Origin: Trebouxia sp. TZW2008
Taxonomy: Eukaryota; Chlorophyta; Trebouxiophyceae; Trebouxiales; Trebouxiaceae
Direction: 5' to 3'
Length of the DNA stretch: 64,000 bases
Assembly (NCBI GenBank): GCA_002118135.1
Contig: BDIU01000177.1
Coordinates: forward strand, 62,001-126,000
Part shown: positions 23,226 to 33,837 of the stretch, piece by piece
Numbering within the stretch: the first letter of the stretch is position 1
Layout: each line of letters starts with the position of its first letter
Program-made: the position numbers and the translations under genes
Notes under the pieces: model-generated
What the model was told of the DNA's origin: nothing
Database searches by the model: none
What the model saw: only the letters and a program-made list of their open reading frames with translations

Positions 23226-23479
23226 ACAAACTGATGGATGTGCAGAAGATGTGCAAGGTAGATAGTGTCAGCGATGCGTCTCCTCCATGGTATAAGGGTC
23301 ATATGAGGCCATACCTGCGACCAAGGCCTTGCTTCCTGCCAAGCCTTGCGCCCCTTGTGTGGTTTGCTGTGAAGCCATGGTATGTATCCAAAGCTTCTAG
23401 TTACCACCCTGCAGCATAGCAGCGTTTCTGGATGGCATCAAGCTGCAGCAAAAGCAAAATGGTGCTGCTACTTTGTGTA

Positions 23480-23645
23480 GAGACAGGCAGACAAGCAGCA
23501 CACAGAAACGAGATGCAGAGAAAGAGAGACACATAGACAGACAAACCAATGGACAGATGTATGAATGGACAGAAGGATAAGCAGATGGACAAGCAGATGG
23601 ATAAGCAGACGTACAAGCAGGCAAGCAAGCAAGCAGGCAGAAGCA
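23480..23645. repeat. second tetranucleotide array of copy 1
   Basis: An imperfect GACA/GGCA/AGCA array, the counterpart of 30838-30971 in the second block. Together with the first array it brackets a conserved spacer ending in the sequence 'taccaccctgcagcatagc'. Confidence 0.85.
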
Positions 23646-24039
23646 AGGTGGGCAGCAAGACAAATGTTGTTTGACATATCATTGACTGTATGCACAACAG
23701 TCAATTATGGGTTCAATTAGGGAAGCAAGCTGACCACACAAAAGCCAAACAATGCACAAATTTCAGAAACTGTGCTTCAGAAACTGTGCTGGTGACCTGA
23801 TCAAAAGAACACGAGGAGCAGCATGCAACGTGCCCTATGACCGTGAGACTGAGAGATAACAAATTTGATGTCTAAAAGTGCAAGCGCAGTTGGGTGCTGT
23901 CAGTGCTGCGTGAACAACAGCATGCGCTACATGTCACATCAGAAAGCGTTTTGAGACGATGACGATGGTAGCTGCAGTTGTCACATAACCATGAATTTAG
24001 AACATATCCAAAAGGCAGCCACAACGTGTGTTACAAGGT

Positions 24040-26512
24040 CTAATACTCTTGCTGCTTTGCAATGCTTACGTCTGAGTCACTGGAAGCACGGTAGGCTTCC
24101 AAGCTTTCCCCAGCAGCAGCTTGCAATCTAGGCTTCAGATACTCTGCCAAACGCGTGGCGTCGCTGTCAAAGACGTCAACTTCAGGTATGCTCAACAGCA
24201 TGCCCTCCTGTGAAAGCAGCTGTCTGCGGAAGACAGCTCGGCCTGTCAGTCTGCAAACCACACACCCAATCTTGGCTGCAATCATGCAAGCTTCCTGTGG
24301 ATGAACAAGCAGACAAAAGCCATGTCCAGGCAATGCAGAATGCATGTATTTGACTCTAGACAATGCCCTTGCAATAAAATGGTCACAGTGTCACTAGCAT
24401 GCATGAGAGCAGCTTGGCAGCCTGAAAAAGAGACATATTGCAATGCCAGCAGGCAACAGCTTCGCTGGGTTTGACACTCAGAGTAAGGTCAAAGCAATCT
24501 ACGCCACAATAAGCTGTTCAAGCAGGCCGCAAGCACCAACCTGGTGGGCTGATTTGAGAAGCAATCTGGCACGCCGACTGAGACAAGAATGGGTCTGGTT
24601 GTGCTGCTTTGTGGCTGTATGGCAGCTTGTATTGAGTAGCTCTTGACTCTGGCTGGAGCAATGTACTTCAAGCCCAGCTGATTCAGTGCAGCGGGGAGCT
24701 GGGCAAAGATCCTATTTTGTTTGGGCGTCGGCCGACGTCCCAGAGCCTGTAGGTCAGCCTCTGCATCAGACCAAGCCTTGTGCTGCTGTGGTGTTGCATC
24801 TGATGGGGGCTGCAGCCTGTCCAAGGCTTGATACATCTGTCGTAGGTTAGGTGGTGTGAGCGGGGTAGATGTTGCCCTCAAGCAGCATAGCAGCTGCTGG
24901 AAGGTATCAAGCTGCAGAAACCCTAAAGCAGCCAGACTCCATGCTGAGTTTGCCAGCTCTTGTGTGGTTGCTGTGTCTTGGCTGAGCAGATGATGGAGCA
25001 GGGTGCCTGCCTCATCGGCTGAGATGGTGAATTGCAGCTGAGCACTGGCAAGCAAGAAGTTGCTGATTTCTGGTGAGGTTGGTTGCTGCCCAGTGCTTTG
25101 GCACAGAGAAAACATTCTGTTGATCATGGCCGAAGCCAATGCTGATGCAGGCACATGCTTGAACCGCTGCAGAGCCCATGCCAAGATTGCTACATCCTGG
25201 GCTTTAGGTCGCTGAAGGTGGGGGTGGAGGTGAAGAAGCTCAAGAAAGTGACCACAAATAACGTCCAGCATGTCTGATGAGGGTGCATGCTTCAGTTGGG
25301 CCAAAGCCCATGCCACATTTGCAAATGCTTGGGCAGTGGGGCGCTCGTCATGTCTGGGGCGCTTGACCAATGCACAAAAGCAGGTGAGTAGCTCATTAAA
25401 AACTGACTGGATGGTTGAGCTGTTGGCAGTTTGGCGACATTGTGTAAAATATTTGCTAGGTCCTGAGAGTTGCATTTTGCAAGCTCTGTTTGTCTTAGGC
25501 GCAACAAGATTGCCTCAAACAAACTCCCATGACATGGGTCCAATCGAAGCTCTGCGCATGCAAGAAGCATGTTTGCATGATCTTGACCATTGCTAGCTCC
25601 TATGTCTTCAATGTAGCGCTCTGCCAGGCGATTTGTGATGCCAGGTAGCAACGAGTAAGGATTGATGCCCAGCTTGGCGAAGGACCAGCACTCACTGCTG
25701 ACTCCTCTGCAATCCATTTTTGGCAGAACGCGTTGCACCCTGGCCAGCATTTTGGTCAGAAAGGCACCAAGCTCTGGACGAAGCTGATCAAGCAACCTTG
25801 GTCCATGCCTTGACTGCGCTGCTGTCCAAACATGCGCTGTGCCATATAATGCTGCGCTGATGTGCTGGTAGCTCAAGCGTCGCTCAGATGCTGCGAAGTG
25901 TCCATCAATGCGGCTGAAGTAGCGCTTCATGATCTTGGCCGCGTCACCTGTCTTGATGGCCCTAGATGCACTTCTATACTCATCCTGGATCCTGACTTGC
26001 TGGGGTTGTGCAGCAGGGTAGATGATAGGTTTGTCCTGCACAGGCAGCAGCTGCTGAGAAAACCATGCTCAAGACCCACAAGACAACGATATGCAACGAT
26101 TGTTGAAACCAGTGTGAGTCACCAGTATTGCAGTGTTTGCTGCGGTGAACACAGTTGCGCAGCTGCATGCTGTCACTCAAGTTCGAAGCACACCTTGTGG
26201 TCTGTCCTGCTTTGGCTGTTTGGAAGTCCTTGCTGCTGAGCTGCTCCCAAGTGCTGCCTCCCGGTCTATGGCATAACAAGCAGCTGTGAACACCTTGACA
26301 AACAGCTTGAGGTCAGTTGGCTTTCCGTGCACTCAAGGCACCGAACGTACCGACTGCTCTGGGACTGAATTTGTCTGTGCGGTCCGTGACAGTCCTTGCA
26401 AGGCAGGACGTGAGGGCTTTGGCTGTGGCCGTACAAACGTTCTAGGATCCGAGGCGTCTGCAGGCCTGTCAAACAAAGACTTCAGATGACAAGGATAGCG
26501 GGGACGCCACAT
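24040..26512 (-). pseudogene. OPR/RAP-domain protein, paralogue B, frameshifted
   Basis: Family role: helical-repeat proteins with a C-terminal RAP domain bind organellar transcripts and control their stability, splicing or translation. Exons: 26512-26351, 26035-24541, 24250-24040. Repeats of about 36-38 residues with the OPR-like core (AQAFANVAWALAQLKHAP, AQDVAILAWALQRFKHVP, TQELANSAWSLAALGFL) cover exon 2; RAP motifs follow (VGVPDCF; TGRAVFRRQLLSQEG). Near 25400, after KLPTAQPSS, one base is missing relative to paralogue C (23 bases where C has 24), shifting the frame and causing a stop at 25292. Apart from this the frame is open to the end. A TGTAA signal (24035-24031) follows the stop closely. 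A sequencing error or very recent pseudogenisation could both explain it. Confidence 0.75.
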
Positions 26513-27028
26513 GAGGCAAGGGCAGCGTTGGAGCGCAGAGCACGTACTGTGTGGAAGCGGAAGCTCGAACGATGAAACGAAGGTGATGCACTGATCTCGG
26601 GCTTGAACGGTTGGGCACAGGGCCTGCACGACCCCAGCTTGGCTGCACGTAGGTAGACATCATGGAGTGTCCCTGCTGTATGCGACAGAGGTCGGGTCCA
26701 GCGTTTCGGCTGCCAAGAGCACTCGGATGGTCCAATGTTGTTCATCGCATGTGAAACCAGCAGACCGCTATTTTTGCCAACAAACTAGTTGAGTGCCCGT
26801 CAGTGCATGTGTGAGGCCGTCCACACGAGCAGATTGAAGGGCCACGTGCGGGTTTCAGGGAGGTGAAGACGAACGAAAGTTTGAATGAACTGGGGTTCAA
26901 CGAAACCTGCTCTGGGAACGGGTTCGAAGCTTCAATCTGGGTTTGCATCACACGTGACCGCGGTCTGACCTCTCGGCAGCGGCAAGTGCAGAGCTGCAGA
27001 GCACGCACGCAGGCGTGAACACACTCGA
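26513..27028. other. intergenic upstream of paralogue B
   Basis: No gene recognised. It should contain the promoter of paralogue B on the minus strand. Short frames on both strands have no family likeness. Confidence 0.4.
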
Positions 27029-27590
27029 TTGCGCCGCGTGCGGCATGACAGCTTGCTGGCGTTCATCGTTGAGAGAGTTTGTGCGCTGATGTCTGAGCGG
27101 AACTACTTTGTGCAAAGCCAAGATGACATGTGCTGCAGCAATTCAGGCCCTCCGCATCCGGCAATCTCGCAGGAGCAGCTGCAGCTTTTCATGCACGCGT
27201 ATCAGCAGTCTCAACTACAACAGTCGCAGCCAAGCTTCCTGCCGCAGCAGGGCTTGCAACAGCCTATGTCCTCGTTGCCGCCAATCTACCCACCTGCAGG
27301 CTGGGCCCCTGTAAACCCTGCACTGCAGCAGCAAGACTTGTCGTATGCAATGCAGGCTGCAGCGGCAGCATCATCTCGGGGCACAGCAGGTGCTGCACAT
27401 GCATCAAGAGCTACTGCAAGCAATGCAGCTGCATCAAGGGGTGGCACAGCAGCTCAAACAGCATCCAGAGTCACTGCAGCTGCAGCAAAGAATCTGGACA
27501 ATGCTGCAGCATCTCAATGCCAAGCAGCTAGTACTGCCAGTAGTCCAGCAAAGCCTCCTAAGGACTTGTACAACAAGGGTCACAAAATAG
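27029..27590 (+). CDS. Gln/Ala-rich open frame, partial or broken gene
   Basis: A plus-strand frame with start codons at 27029 and 27089 encodes a Gln-rich stretch (QLQQSQPSFLPQQGLQQ), a proline segment (SLPPIYPPAGWAPVNP) and an Ala/Ser/Thr-rich part, the composition of low-complexity transcriptional regulators. It then runs into sequence antisense to the Harbinger transposase at about 27600, so the 3' part is either an exon ending at a GT near 27577 or has been cut off by the transposon. No domain was recognised. The strand is uncertain. Confidence 0.35.
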
Positions 27591-27599
27591 CTGGAGAAG

Positions 27600-28378
27600 T
27601 TGACACACCCCTGAAGCACAACAGAATAGAAGCCCTTTCTATTTCTGTAAGCTGCTCGTCCATGCCTGGGTGCTATGATTGGAATATGAGAACCATCAAC
27701 AGCGCCAACACACATTGGCATCCTTTTCAGCACAGCAAACTTCTCCATCTCTTCATGCAAGTCCTCATTGGCAGGGAACTTGATATGCACTGGGAACAAA
27801 TGGCGGCATATCATCAGGTAAACCTCTTCACGTATTTGCTGGCAGGCAGAAGGGGATACTGCCAAAGGCTGCGACAGCTGTCTGTATGAAGCACCATGAG
27901 CAAGCTTGTACAAAGCGACTGCAAGCCTCTGCTCAACAGGGATAGCCTTTCGCATTTTGGTGTCCTGTTTTTCAATGTAAGGTCTGAGCTGATCAGCAAG
28001 GGTTCTGAAAGTGGGGAAGGACATTCTGAACTGGTCCACATAGTGCTTATCCCGCTGTCTTTCATTCAACTCTTCAAGCCAGGAGCGTTGCACTATTACA
28101 AACCACCAGTGACTGGATCTGTAGCACAACAGGCAGCAATGACACTGGCACAACTGCCACTGCGCAGAACAGCAACAGAGCGGGACATACCTGTGGAAGC
28201 TCCACCATTCACGGCCATACCAGCTGTTGAGATAAGCTATGGACTGCAGCAATAGGCAGCTCTGCAGCAGCAGGCTGTTCACATTGAAGCACAGCAGATC
28301 AGACTGCCTTGCTTGGTGAAAGGCGACAGCCAACATTTGCATGGTCGCGACAACTGCTAGGGCGGTGTACTGCAACAT
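27600..28378 (-). mobile_element. PIF/Harbinger transposase, 3'-truncated
   Basis: The minus-strand frame encodes a HARBI1-type DDE nuclease fragment. Seen in order: FRMSFPTFRTLADQLRPYI, the conserved EKQDTKMRKAIPVEQRLAVAL, YRQLSQPLAVSPS (helix-turn-helix), FPVHIKFP, then GAVDGSHIPI with the first catalytic Asp and RNRKGFYSVVLQG. At about 27600, just where the second Asp block should follow, similarity ends abruptly and low-complexity sequence takes over. The second Asp and the Glu are absent, so it cannot transpose on its own. I could not identify terminal inverted repeats or the typical three-base target duplication. Confidence 0.8.
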
Positions 28379-29394
28379 ACTGCGCTACGTCCTTGACCTA
28401 ACGAGACCTTGAACGGCCGCGCTTTGCAGCATCTGCGGGCAAATAGTGAACCCGATGACTCAGGGCTCCCGTGTGGACGCAAAATGGTCGAATCCCTGGG
28501 TTTCCCCATTTGCAAATGGCACGTGGCCCAGACTCGTTTCACTCGTGTGGACGGCCTCTGTGTGAAGCAACAACAAATGCAATACCGGTACAATTACTTG
28601 GCAAACGCCTTAGCAAACAAAGAATGCATGAAGGCCAAGCATTGTGGCGCCTCAACTGCATTGGCAGAGTGTGCTCCCAAAACAGAGCAGAATTTGCAGA
28701 GCTGTTGACAATGTAACAGCACAGTGTGATTGCTTCTGGTGATATCACCACATCATACCTTGTCTGCTTGAAGATTTATAGGAGCCGGCTGTCGATGCCC
28801 TGTACTTCAGCAACCTTTTCCCTACTCATGAAATCAGCACCTTTTTTTGCACTAGTGTTTAACTTTGTTACCAGGATACTCAATAAAGCTTACGAGAGTT
28901 AACAGCCATAGAACGGTAAGTCGGCACATGTAAGTTGTGACGTCAGAAGGTGTATGCTGTGAGTATGCAATGCAGCGCACATGAGCAAAAATTTTTAGTT
29001 GCGAGCGATAGATATTTACAACGCGGAATAGCCGCGTAGAGTTGAGTAGCAAGTCTAAGTTCACAACTGTCTAGAATGGTCTGCACAAGGTTGCATATGA
29101 CCTTGAAGTGCAGAATCCTAAGTGTTGCCAGAATAGGCAGTAAATCATGATGTTCACGCTAAAGTACAGGTTGCGCACATCTGCTCCGACTCGTGCATGC
29201 CTGGTCAAAGGAAGCTAAGTAAAGTCAACGCTAATGATAGATTGAATGGTGGCCGCCTAATTGCAGCGCGCCATAGTAAGTACTGTCAACCAAAGCTAAC
29301 TGCAGACCAACTGCTGCAATGCTATAGTGTGTTTCTAACATCAAGGCACATAGTTACTAGGCTTCTTTGTACGGATTCTCTCAGGTATGCATGG
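28379..29394. other. no gene seen
   Basis: Short frames only. The sequence upstream of the transposase might include its Myb-like partner gene or the left terminus, but I see no support for either. Confidence 0.3.
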
Positions 29395-30200
29395 CTACGA
29401 TATGCCTGCAGCTCCATGCCCATGACGTGACAATTCCCTCGCCAATTTTACCTTTGCCAGCAGCACCACATACTTGCAGCTTTTCTCGGATGTCAACGAT
29501 AGCTGCTGGTGCTTCATCACGGCACATATTCTCCATGCTAAACTGAGCATACTGTGCATGTAGCAACGCTGCTTCCCAAACAACATGAAGTGTTGACTGC
29601 CTCTTGAGATGAACTGAGGGTGTCTTGTATCAACACAACAATCCACTTCCGCAATGTGAATCTGGTGCATCAACAACCACTTGACAGCTCTCGCCTTCAG
29701 AATAGCCAGCAGCACCAGTCATCACTAACTCGAGCCTCATTTGCGTTGGCAAAATAGCTGCCTGCATGCCAGTATCTCATTGCATCAGATGCCAATACAC
29801 GTCGCATGCTCCATGCATGCTGCAAGGCCAATGTTTGAATCAAAATGCAATAATAGCTCAGGAGTCTTGAGACATCAAGCAGCAAACATTGCTTGCTCAG
29901 CTGCACTACAACTTTGTCACTTGGAAAGGTCCTCATAAAGTGCTGTGCAAATTTGTAGCATTTCAGCAAGACAGCAGCACGTTGCATTTCATCAACAATC
30001 TGCCACATGGCTTTACTTGGGTTGTGGTCATACACAATATGAGGGGGGAAGGCTCACATCCATGTGTGTCTACACGGATGATGATCGCTGACAAATTGCC
30101 AACATCGCACATGCCCAGACTACAAGTGGTGCAGATGCTCTTTGACATCTCAGAGAAAGCACCCTTCCTAAGCTTCCTGCTCAGGGTGTCATGAGTCTGC
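29395..30200 (-). other. unidentified, frame-broken coding-like region
   Basis: Three overlapping minus-strand frames (from about 30200, 30035 and 29715) each look protein-like in turn (for example KAMWQIVDEMQRAAVLLKCY, then RYWHAGSYFANANEARV, then MENMCRDEAPAAIVDIREKL), as if one coding sequence had suffered frameshifts. It lies between the Harbinger fragment and the second segmental duplicate, so a decayed mobile-element gene is possible. I recognise no family. Confidence 0.25.
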
Positions 30201-30440
30201 CTAACAGCATGAAAGTCAAACGAAGTCATGCCTGTGACCAAGGCCCTCCTCCATTCCTGCCAGCCCATATGTCTTTCTTGTGGTTTGCTGTGCAACATTG
30301 CTCTTGATACAGAACTCCTAGCCTCAGCCCTGCAGCATGAGCGCAATTGCATATGACGTGAAGCTGCAGCAAATGGGAGTGGCTGCTGCTACCTTATGTA
30401 TACACATGTAGAGAGGCAGGCATACAAAAAGATGAGATGC

Positions 30441-30557
30441 ACAGAGACAGGCAGGCAGGCAGGCAGGCAGGCGGACAGACAGACAGATGGATAGACAGCC
30501 AAACAGGCAGGCAGGCAAACAGGCAGGCAGGTAGGCAGACAGACAGACAGACAGACA

Positions 30558-30588
<31 letters not shown>

Positions 30589-30594
30589 GGACAA
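30441..30594. repeat. GGCA/GACA tetranucleotide array, copy 2
   Basis: Counterpart of 22944-23225, shorter by about 130 bp, with the flanking sequence (agagaggcaggcatac... and ...aactgatggatgtgcagaag) conserved. Confidence 0.95.
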
Positions 30595-30837
30595 ACTGAT
30601 GGATGTGCAGAAGATGTGCAAGGTAGACAGTGCGTCTGGTGCATGGCATAAGGGTCATATGAGGCCATACCTGCAACCAAGGACTTGCTTCCTGCCAAGC
30701 CTTGCGCCTTTCGTGTGGTTTGCTGTGGAGCCATTGCATGTACCCATAACTTCTAGTTACCACCCTGCAGCATAGCAGTGTTTGCAGATGACATCAAGCT
30801 GCAGCAAAAGCAAATTGATGCCGCAACCATGTGTAGA

Positions 30838-30971
30838 GGCAGGCAGACATGGAGAATACAGCAACAAGATGCAGAGAAACAGAGACACATGGACAGACAA
30901 AACAATGGACAGATTTATGAACGGACAGAAGGACAAGCAGGTGGACAAGCCGGCAAGCAAGCAAGCAGGCA
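30838..30971. repeat. second tetranucleotide array of copy 2
   Basis: Imperfect array matching 23480-23645 of the first block. Confidence 0.8.
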
Positions 30972-31240
30972 GAAGCAAGGTGGACAACAAGATAAATGTT
31001 GTTTGACATATCATTGACTGTACGCACAACAGTCAATTATGCTTCAAAAAGGGAAGTAAGCTGACCACACAAAGCCAAACAATGAGACAGTATGCTGGTG
31101 ACCTGATCAAAAGAACAGGAGGAGCATGCAGCATTCTTCAGGATCCTGAGTCTGATAGACAACAGATAGAATGTCTAGGGTTGCAAGCACAGATGGGTGC
31201 TGTCAGTGCTGCGCTCACAGCAGCATGCACTACATGCCAC

Positions 31241-33837
31241 TCAAGAAAGCATTTTGAAGCATAACGGTAGCTGCAGTGGTGATATAAACCATGGAGTATA
31301 GGACAGGTCCATAATAAAATACATACTGAACAAAACACAGCCACAAAGTGTGTAACCAGCTGTACCCTTGCTGTACCCTTGCTGTTTTGCAATGCTTACG
31401 TCTGAGTCACTGGGCGCACGGTAGGCTTTCAAGCTTTCCCCAGCAGCAGCTTGCAATCTAGGCTTCAGATACTCTGCCAAGCGCGTGGCGTTGCTGTCAA
31501 TGACGTCAACTTCAGGTATGCTTACCAGAATGCCCTCTTGTGAGAGCAGCTGTTTGCGGAAGACAGCTCGGCCTGTCAATCTGCAAGCAACAGACCCAAT
31601 CTTGGCTGCAATCATGCAAGCTTCCTGTGGATGAACAAGCAGACGAAAGCCATGTCAAGGCAATGCGCAATGCATGTGTTGAACTCTAGGCAATGCCTTT
31701 TCTGCCAAATGGTCACAGTCTTGCTAGCATGCATGAGAGCAGCTTGGCAGCCCAAACAAGAGGCACACTGCAGGCAACAGCTTAGTTGGGTTTGACACTC
31801 AGAGAAAGGTCAAAGCAATCTACGCCACAACAAAATGTTGAAGCAGGCTGCAAGCGCCAACCTCATGGGCTGATTTGAGAAGCAATCTGGGACTTCGACC
31901 GAGACAAGAATGGGTCTGGTTGTGCTGCTTTGTGGCTGTATAGCAGCTTGTATTGAGTAGCTCTTGACTCTGGCTGGAGCAATGTACTTCAAGCCCAGCT
32001 GATGCAGTGCAGCAGGGAGTTGAGCAAAGGTTTTTTGCTGTTCAGGGACTGGTTGCGGCCCCAGAGCTTGTAGCTCGGCCTCTGCATCAGACCAAGCCTT
32101 GTGCTGCTGTGGTACTGCATTTGAAAGGGGCTGAAGCCTGTCCAGAGCTTGATACATCTGTTGTAGGTCAGGTGGTGTGAGCGGGGTAGATATTGCCACC
32201 AAACGGCATAGCAGCTGCTGGAAGGTGTCAAGCTGCAGAGACCCTAAAGCAGCCAAACTCCATGCTGAAATCGCTGGACTCTGTGCGTTTGCTGTGTTTT
32301 GGCTGAGCAGATGGTGGAGTAAGATCTCTGCCTCATGGGCTGTCATGGTGAATTGAAGCTGAGCACTGGCAAACAGCAAGTTGCTGATATTTTGTGAGCT
32401 TGGTTGCTGCCCAGCGCTTTGACACAGGTCAAGCATTCTACTGATCATGGCTGAAGCCAATTCCGATGGAGGTACATGCTTGAATTGCTGCAGACTCCAT
32501 GCAAAATTGGCAATGTTCTGAGCACTGGGTCGCAACAAATTTGCAGGGGAATGGATCAGCTCAAGAAAGCGGCCGCACAAGATGTCCAGCATGTGAGATG
32601 AGGGGACATGCTGCAGTTGCGCCAAGGCCCATGATACTTTTGCAACTTGCTGGACGTCAGGGCGCTCACACCCCCTGGGATTTGTGACCAGCGCACAAAA
32701 GCGGTGGAGTAGCTTGTGCAAAAACTCATCAGATGGCTGAGCTGTTGGCAGTTTGGCCACATTGAGTACAATGGTTGTGAGGTGTTGGGAGTCACACTTC
32801 TCAAACTGTGTCCATCTGAGGTGCATCAAGATGACCGCCAACAAGCTTCCCTGACAAGGGTTCAGCTGAAGCTCTGCGCATGCTAATAAGACGCTTGCAT
32901 GAGATTGACCAACTGCTGTGTCAATGTCCTTTATGTATTGCTGTGCTAGGCGGTCTGTGATGCCAGGTAGCATAGTGTCAGGATTGACACCAAGCTTGAC
33001 AAAGGACCAAAAGGCACTGCTGATTTCTCTGCACCTCATTTTCGGCAGGACACGCTGCACCCTGATGAGCATTCTGAGCAGGAAGGCATGTAGTTGTGGG
33101 CGCAGCCGATCATCAGGATATTTCACATGCCCAGATCGAACCCTGTCCCAAATCTTTGCCGTGCCGTACAGCGCCCCGCCAACATGCTTAAAGTCCAGGC
33201 GTCGGTCAGTTGCCTCAAAATGACCGTCAATGAGGCTGAAGTAACGCTCCATTACCTCAACTGTGTTGCCAAGTGTGACATGCTTGCATGCGCTCTTATA
33301 TGCTTCAGCAATCATGACCCGCTGGGGACCTGCGCTGAGTTGCTTGGCAGGTTTCCTCTGCATGCACAATGACTGCTCAGCTGTCACACTTGCATGATCT
33401 GGAAAGGCAGCAAAGATGGTGCAGCTGCTGGCTGAAATATGCCAAGTGAAGTACCCTCCTGTGGTTAAAGGGCAAGATGCGTCACACAGGAGCAATGCTC
33501 ACCTGGGGGGCATTGCGTCTAAATCTGAAGTCTTGAAGTCCTTGCTGTTGTATTTCGCTTGCCTGCTGCCTCTGGGCCTATTAACAAAAACGAGCTCAAC
33601 GCTGCTGTTATCACCTTTGCAGGACAAAGGAAACCTGGCAATTACTTGCAGCCGTACCAGCTTCTTCAAGTCACTTTCGCGCGCATTGAACGGCGAGTTT
33701 TGCTTGGCAGGGCGTACGGGCTTTGGTTGCAGCGTTGCAGCCTGTCGAAGATCGGAAGCATCTTCAGGCCTGTCGAGCAAAGGCTCGAATTGAGAAGTTT
33801 GGACATGCGAAAATGGATGTAACAACACATGCAGCAT
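31241..33837 (-). CDS. OPR/RAP-domain organellar RNA-binding protein, paralogue C
   Basis: Three exons in transcription order, 33837-33503, 33424-31862, 31580-31241; phases close to 745 residues. Residues 1-111 form a leader with no repeats (MLHVLLHPFSHVQTSQFEPL, then DRPEDASDL), consistent with but not proving an organellar transit peptide. Exon 2 holds about nine helical repeats of 36-38 residues with OPR-like cores (VQQVAKVSWALAQLQHVP, AQNIANFAWSLQQFKHVP, SQNISNLLFASAQLQF). The RAP domain is split by intron 2: VEVPDCFSNQPMR joins LTGRAVFRKQLLSQEG, then VSIPEVD and LAEYLKPRL. By family it should act on a chloroplast or mitochondrial RNA. The C-terminal 30 or so residues after KQQGY differ from paralogue B, which stops there. 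The 78-bp first intron is the least certain part. Confidence 0.78.

Larger units (their letters stand above)
22785..26035. repeat. segmental duplication, copy 1
   Basis: This block and 30285-33424 are direct duplicates in the same orientation. Shared landmarks in order: the 'ctgtgcaacattgct' segment (22785 / 30285), a GGCA/GACA array, a conserved spacer, a second array, the RAP-coding exon, then the long OPR exon. The offset falls from about 7.5 to 7.3-7.4 kb because the arrays differ in length. Confidence 0.85.
30285..33424. repeat. segmental duplication, copy 2
   Basis: Direct duplicate of 22785-26035 with the same order of landmarks and the open OPR/RAP copy at its right end. The Harbinger fragment and the unidentified region lie between the two copies. 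Confidence 0.85.

Noticed and set aside
22936..23230. Possible CRISPR array because of regular short repeats
   Set aside because: The repeats are contiguous tetranucleotides without spacers, and the sequence is eukaryotic.
22823..23407. Cys/Leu/Ser-rich and Asp/Arg/Gln-rich frames up to 194 codons
   Set aside because: They arise from the GGCA/GACA tetranucleotide array; the same artefact recurs at 23397-23704, 30324-30775 and 30757-31036.
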